Positions 34,733 to 47,400 of a stretch of DNA of 64,000 nucleotides are shown piece after piece. The stretch is from NCBI GenBank assembly GCA_035048815.1, contig JAUCBN010000014.1, forward strand, positions 20,443,501 to 20,507,500. The letters run 5' to 3'. The position numbers and the translations under genes are program-made. This stretch comes from Abelmoschus esculentus (Eukaryota; Streptophyta; Magnoliopsida; Malvales; Malvaceae). Under the pieces are notes generated by a model. It made no database searches, was not told where the DNA came from, and worked only from the letters and a program-made list of their open reading frames with translations. The number at the start of each line of letters is the position of its first letter. Position 1 is the stretch's first letter.

Positions 34733-37700
34733 TGTTGTCGGATACTGACAGGGGAAGTTGGAATGGAAGTGTGGGACATAGTGTTTGAAAAAGAGAAAGG
34801 GAGGCATATGTTAGATGCATGTGTAGATATGAGGATGTAAAAATAAGTATATTGTAAAATATAATAATAAATTATAAAATATATAATTATTTTTCGTTAG
34901 AAAAAAAACTTAATTATAAATAAATAATTAAACTATATTTTTCATATAAAAGATATAATAAATCAAACTCATCTAATATTTTATTATTATTATGATTTAA
35001 TTTAATTGTTTTAGCATTTGTTAATATTTATCATGATTCGAGTCATACAAATTTTTTAATATAAATCATATTTAAGTATTATTTTTGTTTAATTTTTTTA
35101 TACGTTAATTAGATATATTTTGTCAAGTTGGTTCCTAATATTTTATGTTAATTTTTTTCTACCATTTGATGTAAACTAATATTTTTCTGCAGAATTTATT
35201 AAAAACTCGTTCATTCTATTAACTCGATCATAATTTAAAGCAATTCAATAAATTTAATTCATTGTGTTTAAATTTTTATTAAACTCCTTGTTATTCTCCT
35301 AAATATATTATATTATTTTATTGATATAATAAAGGTTCAGTTATTCAATTATTGCTTTTATGATATAATGCAATTATTCATTTATTGCTTTGATCTAATA
35401 TACCCATTTGGTTCGAAAATATTACAATTTAAATAAATTAATAAAAAATTAAACATGAATGAATTTATTTTAAATTATAATTAAAATAATAAAATTTATA
35501 AGTATCAGCTTAAGAAAATGTACTTAGTTTAACTATCACCTTATAGCAACACTTTAAGTACTAACTTGAGAGCATCATTTTAATTCATGAACCAAATTAT
35601 CTGGTAGCATTCAACGAGGATGAAAAGGGATAATTGTTTCCGCACTTTTTTTATTCTCTTATATAATTTTTTTTTAAATTTATTTTTTGTTTTAAAACAT
35701 TTATATTTTAATTTCATCTTTATCGTTGTTTACATGTGATTTGATTAAATAATACGTAAATTGGGAAAATGATTGACTCCAACATAGTAGAGACGACTTT
35801 GTTTTTCCCCTTGTAATGAAATGGACATCTCTCCCACCACTGTTACTCACATTTATGTAACCATTGCATGACCTAATGTAGTAAAACTTTGGTATAAAAA
35901 TAGTAATTAATTTTTAAGTACACTCACATCACTGTCCAATTCCACATTAGACTTAAATGGTATTAGATACTTGGTTAAGCAGAGTAAAGGAATTAAATCT
36001 AACAGATTATATGATTTTAATAAAAAGAAACAGATTAAATTCATTTAAAATAGATGATATATACTATTAAAAGATTTAAAATATATAAACAAATATTATT
36101 TTATAATTTATGAACGATGGTCCGATTCTCGTGTTTTATAATATACAAAATTGACCAGTGTTATAATAATAGAGAAAGTGAACCGGTGTGTAATTAATAT
36201 ATCCAACGACTCTAGATTTTCCGAGGAAAATGGGTCCTGGTTTGGTTGGATGCATGGCTAAATGTACCACAGATTGGTTAATCTTTGTCGTCGACTCCGA
36301 CATTTCTTTTGAGCTGTCTTATTAAAAAACAAAATTAAGTAAATAATTAGAGGAAATGGTAGAGTTTTATTTTTATTTAGTTTAGAGACCAAATATTTTT
36401 TAATATTAATTATAAAATAATTATTTTAAATTAATATGTGTTATGTGTATCATTTCGTATAAAGTAATATTTATGTTTAAAAAGCTTATTTGTGTTTCAA
36501 AATATTTTCTTATTATTATAATTTAATATATTTTAAAAAGTTTAATCTTTAATTTTAATGTTTATTTGAATTACAATTGGTCAGCAGGTTCACATGAAAT
36601 ATTAAAACAAGGTCCCCACCCCAACACACGTGTAGCTCTGCCGTTGCTTTTGGTTGGACTTTGGAGTTAATGCCATATTTATGGCTTAAGGTTTAAAAAG
36701 TCCCTACACTTTTGAGAATATATCTATTCAACCCTTAAAAGTTTTTTATACTCAATTAAGTACTTATGTTAAGAGATTAAATTAATTAAATTCTTGAATT
36801 TAAAAAATTATATCGAATAAGTTATTTGATCAATTTTAATCGTTAAATATTAAGGTTTTAAATTATTAGTCTTGTCGCATCATCATTGTACATCACATGA
36901 TATTAGGCTTTGGATGTTTAAGTCATATAATATAATTATATAATTAATTAGAAAGACTAACCATCATCTCTCATGGACCAACTTTGTACCATTAATAATG
37001 ATTTATAAAACAAAGGAAAATGGTAATAAACAAGGAAAAGAATTAAAAAAAATAGATTATCGATCGGTCTTGTAAGATGATATATTAAATATTTTAAATA
37101 AGAATAAATATTTAAATACTATAAATGAAATAAAATAAATTAGATTATCATTTTAACCTTTAATTTTAATGTGACAATGATTGTATGATCGAATAACTGA
37201 TAATACCATGATATATTAAAATCAAATTTTGTCAAATTAAAATATAAGGATTAAAATTTTGATTTCAATAAGACTAAAATTCATAATTAAACCTTTTACA
37301 TGCTTAAAAATCAACCAATTATTTAACAGCTATAACATCATTTTATTAAAAATTAACTGGTTCGGTGACTGAAATAATACAAAACGATTAATCTTTCGAA
37401 TACATTAATTATTGTTTTAAAGACTCAAACCCATTAACAATGTCGGCCTTCCAAGCCCAATACTTCAGTTCAGATCGAACTTTGCTTATGTTCCTTTAAT
37501 AAATAAACGAACACAAACAAAGGTGTATTTCATTTATTATGTTCACGAGTAAACTCGTTTATTGGCTTGTTTATAAGTTCATTTATTTGTTTTTTTCTTT
37601 ATATTTTAAATATCAGTGATAATATGGACTAAATTAAACATGCGATGAACTTTTGAGTTCAGAATCGAATAAATCTGATTTTCTGATGCCAAAAAGTAAA

Positions 37701-37820
37701 ATACAATCCATCTCTACGGCAAAACACAAAGCACATTAATATTGTACATTGATCTTGCAATTGCATGCACGTAGGCCATCAACCCCAGTACACTTCACTG
37801 TCAATTAGGTCTAAACAGTC
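34733..37820. other. Gene-poor AT-rich region
   Basis: No gene or clear element seen. A CACGTG G-box core at about 36627 is isolated and not near a recognised start. Confidence 0.4.
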
Positions 37821-38341
37821 ATTCATTTGATGGGGTTCCAAGCGTGAGCATGCTGAAAACAATGGACCTCATTCTCCGGGATGCAACTCCAGCATTTCGA
37901 ACTCGCTGTCCGGAAACACGTCTCTCTCGGGATCGTTAAAGGCCGATTCGACCTCTGAGGGAAGAAGGGCCTGTCGAAAAAAGGCATGAGTTGAGCTTTT
38001 GGAACCATCTCCTTCCTCAGAGAAGGAATCTCTTGGTCTTCAAGCATCTATCACACCACTCAATATTAATTGTGTAATTAGTGGATTTAATCAATTAATT
38101 AATAGCTGCTGCAGTGAGGAATTCCCTTGCACCAGATCTGCATGAAGTGAATATCCGATGTGGGATTTTCAATGCCTGTTTGGAGCTTTGTTGCTATGAT
38201 CTTTTCTTGCCTTTATCTGTTGCAACATCATCAGCATTTGGTAATGGAGATTATGCTTCTCTGCCACCAAACTGTCTGATTAAACCTCCCTCTCAGACAT
38301 CCACGAAACTTGTTCTTCCACTCACATTCCATAGTAATTAA
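37821..38341. other. Less AT-rich segment with unidentified coding remnants
   Basis: Two parts look gene-derived. On the minus strand, about 37874-37980, codons for RQALLPSEVESAFNDPERDV and then FPDSEFEMLELHPGE end at a stop. On the plus strand, about 38114-38340, a 75-codon frame reads MRNSLAPDLHEVNIR onward. Neither shows a motif I recognise and no splice-linked neighbours were found. Possibly pieces of a decayed gene. Confidence 0.25.
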
Positions 38342-40179
38342 TAACGCATCAAATGTTGATTTGGGTCTTTAAGTAAGTAAGTAATCCACTAATCAAGAAT
38401 CTTTTAAACATTCCACCACCCTACAGGCCCTATCACTTCACTTGGGTGATTTGATATGATTTAAGAACTTTAAGTAGGTGATTAACACAGAAATTCTAAG
38501 AAACGTGTAATGAGGAGGGAGATGGTAGAGGGAACTCGGTGAGTCAAAGCAGAGACAGGAGGTACAAATTATTAAAAAAATTATATTAAAAATGTAAAAT
38601 TAGATTATTAATAACGAATATAAATAATTATGTCTAAATTATGAGAGAGTTTAAAAATTTTACGGGTACGACTATTCTCTAATACTCTAAATTGGCGACC
38701 GAACAAGTGTTTGTTAGGAAGACAGTTTTCCAAGTCTTGTTAAAGCCGTTGAGAGGAACGTCAAACAGTTGAGTTAGGTGATGATTCGAAAACTAAACTA
38801 ACGAATTGACTTGTCTTACGTTCAAGTTCCTCACCCTAAACAATAATCACACATATATGATGCATGGGGTTACTAATTCGAATTAGATACTATAAAAATT
38901 TATTATTTAATTAAAAATTAATTATTAGGATATTATATAATTTATTGGAATAGTAGTGAATAAAATTTAAGTTGAAAAAATTGATTTTTTTTCATTTGAT
39001 TCTATTAAAAAAAATAAAGTTTAAATGATAAAATAAAAATTCGAATAACTTTAATTGGGATGTGCAAAATTCGAATTGACTCAAAAAATTTTAGATAAAG
39101 TTTGAATTATAAAATGAAATTTTTAATAATTAGACATTTTTAGTAATTAGTTGATTAGTTTTTAAGTTTGAGTCAAGCCTCTCAATTCTGCATTATATAT
39201 CATATATAAAATATGAAGAAATATATGTGTATTGTATATAGTTATAGAAAATCATTTATATTGAAACCAATTAGTAACATAATATTATAAATGTTTATAA
39301 TTAAATTTGAACAAAAACTAAAACAACTTGACTCAAATTTTATAAAATCGACTCAACTCAAAAAATTCAAATAAAATTTGATTTACAAAACACGTCGATT
39401 CAACTCAACTAACTAAAATTCTTTTGACTTGATTCAACTCGATATAATATTCACCACAGCTGACTTGAATACACATGTAACTTCAATTATACCTTTTAAA
39501 AACAAATTTATATTTTTATAATTTAATATTTTAATTTAATATTTTATTCAATTTAATCTTTTGATTGTATTTTTTATCATATTTCTGACTCCTTTAAACT
39601 CACGTCAATATTTTGTTTCTCAAAATCCCTTCTTAAAAACTATTTTTTCTCAACTCGAAAAACTAAATAAATTATTGTAATTAAATGTTAATAAAAATAA
39701 ATAAATATAATATTATAAATTATTGTAATTAAATGTTAATAAAATCTCAAATATTTCACTTTAATAATTTATGAATAAAATTTAAATAATAAAATTAAAT
39801 TCAACAATTTATCTAATTTAAAAATATTTTATTTAATTCGTCTCAATTAAAGATTTATCGAGCTAATAAAAACATAGACTGTAGTCTCAATGTCAAATTG
39901 AGTCGGTCCAAAATTAAATTGATCTCATCCAAACTTCTAAATTTTATATGAAACCACGACAAAGGAAAAAAAAACTCACAATTTGAATAGGTATTCTCCT
40001 GCCCAAAAATTACTTTTTCAACGGTTGGGATCAAATGTTTCTTTAATCTAAAGGCTGATATTCATTGGAAAGCTCATTATTAGAAAAACTTCCTCCCTAG
40101 CTTTGCTGCTGAGTGAACCCATTTCCTCACATTCGTTTTCCAGAGAGGAAAAAGCCAGAGATTTAGCTTTCCGATCTCA
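38342..40179. other. AT-rich intergenic DNA with a dispersed repeat copy
   Basis: Contains copy B of the dispersed AT-rich repeat (about 39000-39440). Otherwise simple AT-rich DNA until the leader of the 161-aa protein gene. No further gene seen. Confidence 0.4.
39000..39440 (+). repeat. AT-rich dispersed repeat, copy B
   Basis: Same word order as copies A and C: gggatgtgcaaaattcgaat, then gaattataaaatgaaat, taattagttgattag, gaagaaatatatgtgta, ttatagaaaatcatttat, and finally tcaactcaactaa. The gatgtgcaaaattcg start resembles the gggtgtgcaaa end of the hAT-type MITE in this window, so it may be a decayed relative. Confidence 0.45.
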
Positions 40180-40665
40180 ATGATGGCGGCGGGGGCCCAT
40201 ATTGATGTAGACCCAGCAATAACCGACGAAACGACGTCGAATTCCCTCCTACGGAATACTCGTTGCTGCTTCTGTTTCCCTTGTTTCAGCTCCCGTCGTT
40301 CGTCCTCCGTCGGCCTAGCCTTTTGGCAGCGGATAAGCAGCAGTGCGTCGTCCCAGGTCCATCCCGGCACCGGCTTTTGGATCCGAAGCGTTAGAGTGTT
40401 CCAGAAGGTTCGAGAATGGTCCGAGATCGTCGCCGGTCCCCGGTGGAAGACTTTTATAAGAAGATTCAACCGGAACAAAAGCGGTAGCGGTGGTAGGCAC
40501 GGACAGTTCCATTACGATCCTTTGAGTTACGCTTTGAATTTCGATCAAGGCCAGGGAGAGATTGGTAATTTGGAAGATGTCGATAACGAGTACGGCGGGT
40601 TTCGGGCTTTCTCTTCCCGCTACGCTTCGGTTTCCTCCAGTTCGGAGAGAACGCCCTTGGCTTAA
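40180..40665 (+). CDS. Conserved plant basic protein of unknown function (161 aa)
   Basis: A single exon of 161 aa. Two Met codons begin the frame; the first is taken. A Cys-rich patch NTRCCFCFPCF sits at about 26-36. A basic, Trp-containing middle follows (FWQRISSS, WSEIVAGPRWKTFIRRFNRN), then a conserved-looking HYDPLSYALNFDQG and a terminal FRAFSSRYASVSSSSERTPL. The combination (CCFCFPCF, W-TFIRRF, YDPLSYALNFD, FSSRY) is that of a small, widespread, uncharacterised land-plant family. The Cys patch could be lipid-modified, which is inference. No catalytic motif or membrane helix. Intact. Confidence 0.78.
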   Translation: MMAAGAHIDVDPAITDETTSNSLLRNTRCCFCFPCFSSRRSSSVGLAFWQRISSSASSQVHPGTGFWIRSVRVFQKVREWSEIVAGPRWKTFIRRFNRNKSGSGGRHGQFHYDPLSYALNFDQGQGEIGNLEDVDNEYGGFRAFSSRYASVSSSSERTPLA

Positions 40666-41018
40666 GAAGGCGACTGTTACCGGCCTCGAACCGAATGAAT
40701 CATGTGAGCTTGAACCGGACTCTCTGTTGATGACGTCATTATGCTCGGCTTATTTGTTACTTTTTATTTATTATTGCACTTTGTAAGGGTTTTGTGTTTT
40801 TTTTTCTTTCAATTTTGTTTGTATTTTTGGATTTGTAAATATAAAATGTTATAATTATAATAAAAATCATATCGGAGAAAATAGAGGTGCCAAGCACCTA
40901 TAGTCCCTCACATTTGGTTAATTTCCGCAACCGTTGATTTTGCTCGGACAAAAGCACACCGGTACCGGCAGTCGATCCTCTGCGACGATCACATCCTTCT
41001 TTTTGTTGTTGTAATAGT
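40666..41018. other. Convergent 3' flanks
   Basis: Holds the 3' ends of the 161-aa protein gene and of NDC1. No other feature seen. Confidence 0.4.
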
Positions 41019-43645
41019 TTAACTTGCTTGGAAGTCAAGGAAAAGATGCAATTTCTGCAACAGCAACTCTCGAGTTCCGAATGGAGGTTTGCCACCACCA
41101 ATCCAATCCTTCTCGAGCAGGCCTGTTTTTGCACTAGCCACCATCTCATAGTGGAAAGCAGACACGATGCAGTAAATCGAAGTCCTTAAAACATCAGCCA
41201 TGGCGTATGCTTTTGCATAGAGTGGGTCATCTCTCCTTTTTCCAGCTATAACATCCCTTCTTCCGGCACTGAACGTAGCCGATTTGGTGACAAATGCTCC
41301 CATCAAAGTCTGAGATGGTTGCAAGCTTATTTTTTTCCCCATCAACGTTTCGACAGCAAGCAAAGAAGCTATGAGTGTAGAGACGACAGCAGCATTGCTA
41401 CCAGAGAGTTGAGCAACTCCGAATCTGTCTTCTTTTCTTGAGTGTGCAGTCAAGGAAGCAATTGCTCGAGCAGACCATGTGTATACCTGTAAAAAGGTGA
41501 TGCCGAACAACTATTAAATTTGGTTTGTTCAGTATAATACGAATCAATCAATCTACATTGCTCAAATCTCACAGAGAAAAGCTAGAAAAGAACCAAGTAG
41601 TCCATGCATATAGATGAATTTTCTTGCAAAAGAAAGAAATATCCAATATAACAAAAAGGGTAAAACCCAGCCTCGGATGAGCACAATTAGCCTCGAAAAG
41701 CTATGTTCCACAACTAGATTTGTAGAAGCAATTACACAAACAGATTTGTTACAAGACCCCCAAATCATAAGATTAAGGCATACTTACTTTAGATAGGTTC
41801 AGAAAATTGCTCAGTATTTGGGCTTGTTTCTATCTGAATTTTATACTTATATGAGAGCTTCACCTTTTATACTACTAAATTTCGACTTGTTTCATTAAAT
41901 AAGGCTTGTGTTGAACTATTGAGGGTAGATTTAGATGTTCTAAACATACAATTTAAAGAAAACCTTCAAGAACATGTGGAATGGATGCATGCAGACCACT
42001 AAAAAATGTTGTCATACCTGGATGTTGTTCATGATTTCGGAGCATTTTGAACTCTGGCGGTTTGTTGATGACTGCAACTGGTCAGATATTGAGTACGTTT
42101 TATCATCGGGAGAACCTTCAAGACCTTGGACCAACTTCGACGCAAGCTCCTCCAGAGGTCTCAAGCATACAGCTGCAACTCTTTTGTAAGTCTCACCAGT
42201 TTCTTCAAAGAAGGCAGCTCGACGCCAGTAGTCAACATTGTTCTCACAAACCATACAAAGATCAAGGTATGCAAGATATTTCAGAAGAGAAGCAGGAGAG
42301 GTCTCCTCTAATGCAGCTAGGAGAGGCTCACTTGGATTTGTTTCTGCTGCTGCCGATCCTTTCGGTGGAGCAAATATGAACCTTTTTGTATGTAGCACCT
42401 ATAACAGAACATGAATATATGTGAAAAAGAAAGATCTTTTTAAGAAACACCAGAAAATGTGACATATTAACCAAGAAGAGGACATCAGTTTAGCATTTAG
42501 AGCGCAGACAAACAGTAGAAACACCATGCCAACAGCTAAGGTGGCCAAGACATTGGTAAACTACAAATAGTTGATGAGCAATACAGATAAAGAAGGTCGA
42601 GAATAGACAATATAAAAAGAGGAATTAGCTGCTTTGGAAGACAAGAAGATGCAAGAATGATTGTGGTTTAATGTAACAACTACAGTACAGATGCTTAATT
42701 GACTTATCAACAGTGATTGAGTAGAATTGATTTATAGATTTAATCAACTTTCGAATCCGGCAGCTAATATCACGAGTTCTTCATTCACAAAGAAGCACAG
42801 TAGGTCAAAGAGAATATGTGTAGGCATTACAAGGTGATTTACTTAGCCCGCTGACAGTGGAAGAAATAACAGTAATTTGAACTTTAATCACACAGTATGC
42901 AAAAAATGATAATAATTTCTATAAGTTTTGAACCAACCTGATGCAAATGGTGAGTTAACTCCCAACAAAGGAACATAGAAAAGCCGGTTGTGTAAGAGAT
43001 TATATGTTGAGCAAAAAAGTTCCCAAGCTCGAGATCAGTGCTAAAATTGTGTGGCAAAAACATCAACAGCAGAGCTGATAATAGATAAGCTGCAGCAGAA
43101 AGCTTCAATGCTCTAGCAATGGCGGAAGGGATCCCCATCTTGAAGCTAAAGAAAAGGGGACGCTGACGAGGAAGAACAAAAGACCCAAGTCATTAAACAA
43201 ATTAAAAAACAATTTAGAACAAGAAATACTAACATCAATTCACCTGAATAATGGGGAAATGCAATACCCATCGCCGCTTATAAATATAAAAAACCGCGAA
43301 GAATAACCCCGAAGCAAAACCCTTAAACCCCACTCTTCCATTGATCCCACAAAGGGACACAGCCGAGAGAGAACCCGAAACAGCCGTCACCGCCAGCAAC
43401 ACCAGCAAAAAGCGTCTAAATTTAGGCTGGGGAGATAAGACGGTCGAGAGGGACACCGAGAAGAGCAGCTGGGAGAGATTAAAGCTGAAAAAGGAGACGA
43501 ATAGGGCGGTGAAGGAGCGCCAGGACATGATCGTTATCGTTAACGCCAAGTAAATCAAGCTACTTAGAATCGACTGCCATAGTAGGAACCCTACTAGTCG
43601 ATTCTTCACTACCATGTCTGGCTCCGCCGCCGTCCATGAACACAT
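41019..43645 (-). CDS. NDC1: Nucleoporin NDC1 (transmembrane nucleoporin)
   Basis: Four exons on the minus strand, 43645-43244, 43162-42938, 42398-42018 and 41486-41019, all GT-AG and in phase, give 491 aa. The N-terminal half is multi-pass membrane: FLLWQSILSSLIYLALTITI, FTALFVSFFSFNLSQLLFSV, FLLVLLAVTAVSGSLSAVS, AYLLSALLLMFLP and ISYTTGFSMFLCWEL. The soluble C-terminal half has FIFAPPKGS, LLKYLAYLDLCMV, RRAAFFEETGETYKRV and LQPSQTLMGAFV. This layout, about six helices and then a helical cytoplasmic part, is that of plant Ndc1-Nup proteins, which anchor the nuclear pore complex in the pore membrane. The first ATG (MCSWTAAEPD) is taken; a second at codon 11 (MVVKNR) is possible. Intron-containing leader DNA probably extends to about 43990. 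Confidence 0.87.
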
Positions 43646-44472
43646 ACTGGTTTCCCCTTTTTCCCGTAAAAAGATTCGAAATTTCTGAAACTACTGCCAA
43701 CAAAATAGATGTTTAGGTCAAATTCAGCTACAATAAAAAGCACCCATCAAAGAGAAACAGAGTAACAGTATTCAAAGCAAACTTTTGGTTGCAATACTGA
43801 GACGATCAAATCAAGATAGATTAAGAAAGAAAAGCACTAAACCCTAAAAGTTAACAAAATTAAAAAAGGAGAGAATATAAGGAAACCGCAAGAGCCTTTA
43901 CTTACCCTATGTATTGTTGAGCTGCAGAGTGGAAGAGGGTCAGAGCTGGCGACAATGTGAGATTAAGTGAGGAAGATAAGGGCGGCGCGTGAGATATACG
44001 ATGGTGGCTAGCAACCGAAGGTGAGGACCAAGGGGAAAAGGGAAGAAAATGAAAGGAAAGGAAGAGGGGAAATGGAATAGAAGGTAGTATTGGAGGCGGT
44101 ACATATAGGGTGCAGGAGTGGTTAACTGTAAAATTGAGAATGAAATAGAATATCCTAGTTTATATTTATGATTAATTGGGTTAATCGAATTAAATTAAAT
44201 TAAAATTTTTAATTATTTTTATAAAATAAAAAACAAATATTTTATACTTAAAATACTATCAATTTTATTAATGATAAAACTGATACCTTTGAATTAGTAA
44301 TAGACCTTTGAAATATAGTTTTACTAATACAGAAAGTGCAAAGAAGAGAAGCATAGAACAAGGCTGCTTTTAACAATATGCAGACCAAAACAAGAAAGAA
44401 AATAACATCCTCAAGGCTCGAATAACTTCCGCAAGACCAAAATCGGATATGTCGAACTTAAACATTCGACCT
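43646..44472. other. NDC1 leader and UGPase 3' flank
   Basis: The first 350 bases look like NDC1 5' UTR, with a possible intron and a purine/pyrimidine-rich promoter side. The remainder is AT-rich spacer ending in the UGPase 3' UTR. Confidence 0.35.
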
Positions 44473-47400
44473 TTAGCCGGACAAGCCTTCCGGGCCATTG
44501 ATTTCCTAGACACAGAATAAAGGAAACACAATTAGACAAAACGAAACAAATACCAGTAATGGCAATAAGGGAGAGATCGAGATCGAGCATCTTGTCCATT
44601 GTATCCCAGTGTTCTTACCTTGTTTTCGAGTACGGTTCCATCCGGAATCTCCAACTTCACTCCCTCTTTTGCAGCAATTTTCACTTTCCCCTGTAACAAA
44701 GATGATAAAATTAGCACATAATTGTACACTAAACACACAAGTAGTAGCTATATGGAAACTAGAGGGTGTGAAGTACCTTGAGAACGATATTAGCACCAAA
44801 CCATACATCACCACTCACGATAAGGCTGTCGAGATTAATGATGCTTGGGATCGACTTGAACCGGCTTAAGAAGTTGCTAACCTGTTGAGCAAATCGAAAC
44901 ATATCAAAAGGTCGTTACAGAAATAGCATCGATATGAAAGTGCAAGATCAACACGGCAAGTACTAACCTTCTTGAATTCAGGCCCCAATTCAATGGATGG
45001 GTTTTCAGGATTTGCTCTAGCAGTGTTACGGCTAACGTAGCCATCAGCTAAGGTGTAAAGGTCAGACTGCAAAAGAAAATACGAAGTGTTAAGGAAGTTT
45101 GTGATTACTACTAGGGGTGAGTATTCGGTTAATTCGGTCGGTGACCGAACCGAATTAACCAAAACCGAATTAACCGAAATTTTTAAAATCTTAACCGTTA
45201 ACCGAACCGAATTTTCGTTAACCGAATTAACCGAACCAAAATTATTTCGGTTAATTAGCCGAATTAACCGAAATTTATTATAAATTTTGATTAAATTACA
45301 TAATAGGTCCCTAAATTAAGCTAAAATAATTTTTTAGTCACTAAACTTTTATTTTATACTAATTTAATACAAAATTTAATGACCCTTTTATAATATAAAA
45401 AAATTAATGAACATTTTATAATATTTTAAAAGTTAGATGACTAAAAATAAATATATATAATATATATAATATTTAATATATATAATTTCGGTTAATTAAC
45501 CGATTTCGAACCGAATTAACCGATAACCGAATTATCAAAAAAAAAACCCGTTAACCGAATTTATCAAAAATTAACCGACCAAATTAACCGAAATAATTTC
45601 GGTTCGATCGGTTAACCGAATTAACCGAACCGAATGCACACCCCTAATTACTACCCGTGGTGCAGTGTCAAGAGGAAGAACATAACCTGAACAAGAAGTA
45701 AATCTGAAGTCGCCTTCACTGGAAGGAATCGTGATCGAGGTACGTTGATACCAATTGCGTTATCAAAGAACTTGTTCACACAGGGAAATCACACTATTAG
45801 ACCATTTTTTAACATTTTAATGCATCATGACTGTAAACATTAGAATTTATACCCTAATTGCTGCACCAGCTGCAGTTTCCAGTTGAAGAACTTTGACTCC
45901 CTCGACCTCCTGCAGCCAATTTTGTTATTAGGAAACCAGAATTTTACCAGAGGCGACATGGTTAAAAAAAGATACAAACCTTTGGGTTTGGAATGATCTC
46001 CATCTTCAGTGCATCAGCTTCCACAAGCCTCTTTATTGCTTTCAGGTTCACCCACCTGTAAATACATAAATCATTAGTGCCAAACCAATGAGCAGTTGAC
46101 AATATTTTAACGAAGGGGGACTTACAAGTTGTTTGTGTTGAAAATTTTAAATTTCTCTATGGACTTGAATTCATTGACCTGTTACAAATAGATAAATCTT
46201 TTGTCAGGGCTTTAGTGTATGAAAGTGGTGCAGAATCAGTAGATTAATCAAAATCTACAGTCAATTTCTAATATCAAAACCACATTTTCTCCATTACTTT
46301 AACCCAGTCAAGTCAAAAGAAAATTGAGGTGGAAGAATAAATAACAAAACAACAAAATAGACATAGAAAGATGGAAAATGGATAACTTACATGTGCGTCA
46401 GGAACTTGTGCAATTTCAAGGAGCTGAATCACACAAAATGAACAAAACCATGTTAGTTAAAGTAGGAAAACATTTGTTTTCAGGTGTTTGGTTATTCACC
46501 ATTAAGCACTAAAAAGGTTACTATCACGACCACAAATTTTAAAAAATAAACTAAGACAATCAGTTACGGACAAATTCTCAAATCATATAAGAGATCATTT
46601 CATACCTGAACTTTTCCATCATAAGAAATAAGAGTACCACCCTTCACATCAGCTAAGGTTTTGGGCGTCACCTACAAAAACAAAAGTAAAATAGCAATGA
46701 TCACAAAGGTAGGGAAAACAAATAGCACAGCTTATAGTTCTCTTCTTGTACCTCCATGCAATATTCATTCTTGTTCTGGATCAAATGGTTCAATATTTCT
46801 AGAGCACCTGTCAAGGACTAACATTGCCAGGGGAAAAAATGAGGACACCAAACTCAATAGTAGCACCCAAGTTGTATGATAACTAAAATGATGAAGACAC
46901 TGGAAACTAAAATGAGGATACTCAAATCAACAACAGCACCCAAGTTGTCTGAGTTGGCAACAAACACATACTCCTTGCCCTGTAAGGAACAATGAAACAT
47001 AAATAAGTTAGCAGAAAGAATTTATGACAATGCAAGAAACGTTTTGGAAAAAAATCGCATTGATTGCAGCCACAACCTCTGCTAAGAAAGCATCAAGCTT
47101 GCCACTGTTCTTTAGAGATGGAAACACGTCACCATGACCAGGAGGATACCTTCATCCAGAAAAAAATGCTCTAGTAAAGAGATTACCGTCGAACAAGCAA
47201 TTCAAAAAAGGAAAAAGAAGAATCAATTGCTCCAACAATTCACAAAGCTAATCATTGAAAGGAGCAAAGATAACTAAAATCTGAAACTCAGATATGCATA
47301 CTGTAAGAAAAATCTGAAACTCTAAATATTAGTGTCACATGAATTTCCCATACTTTAATGAATTCAATCTAACCACTTTTCCTTTATGATATATCCTTTC

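Noticed and set aside
45086..45283. 65-codon plus-strand frame rich in LTE/RTE repeats
   Set aside because: It is translation of the repetitive end of the hAT MITE, not a gene.
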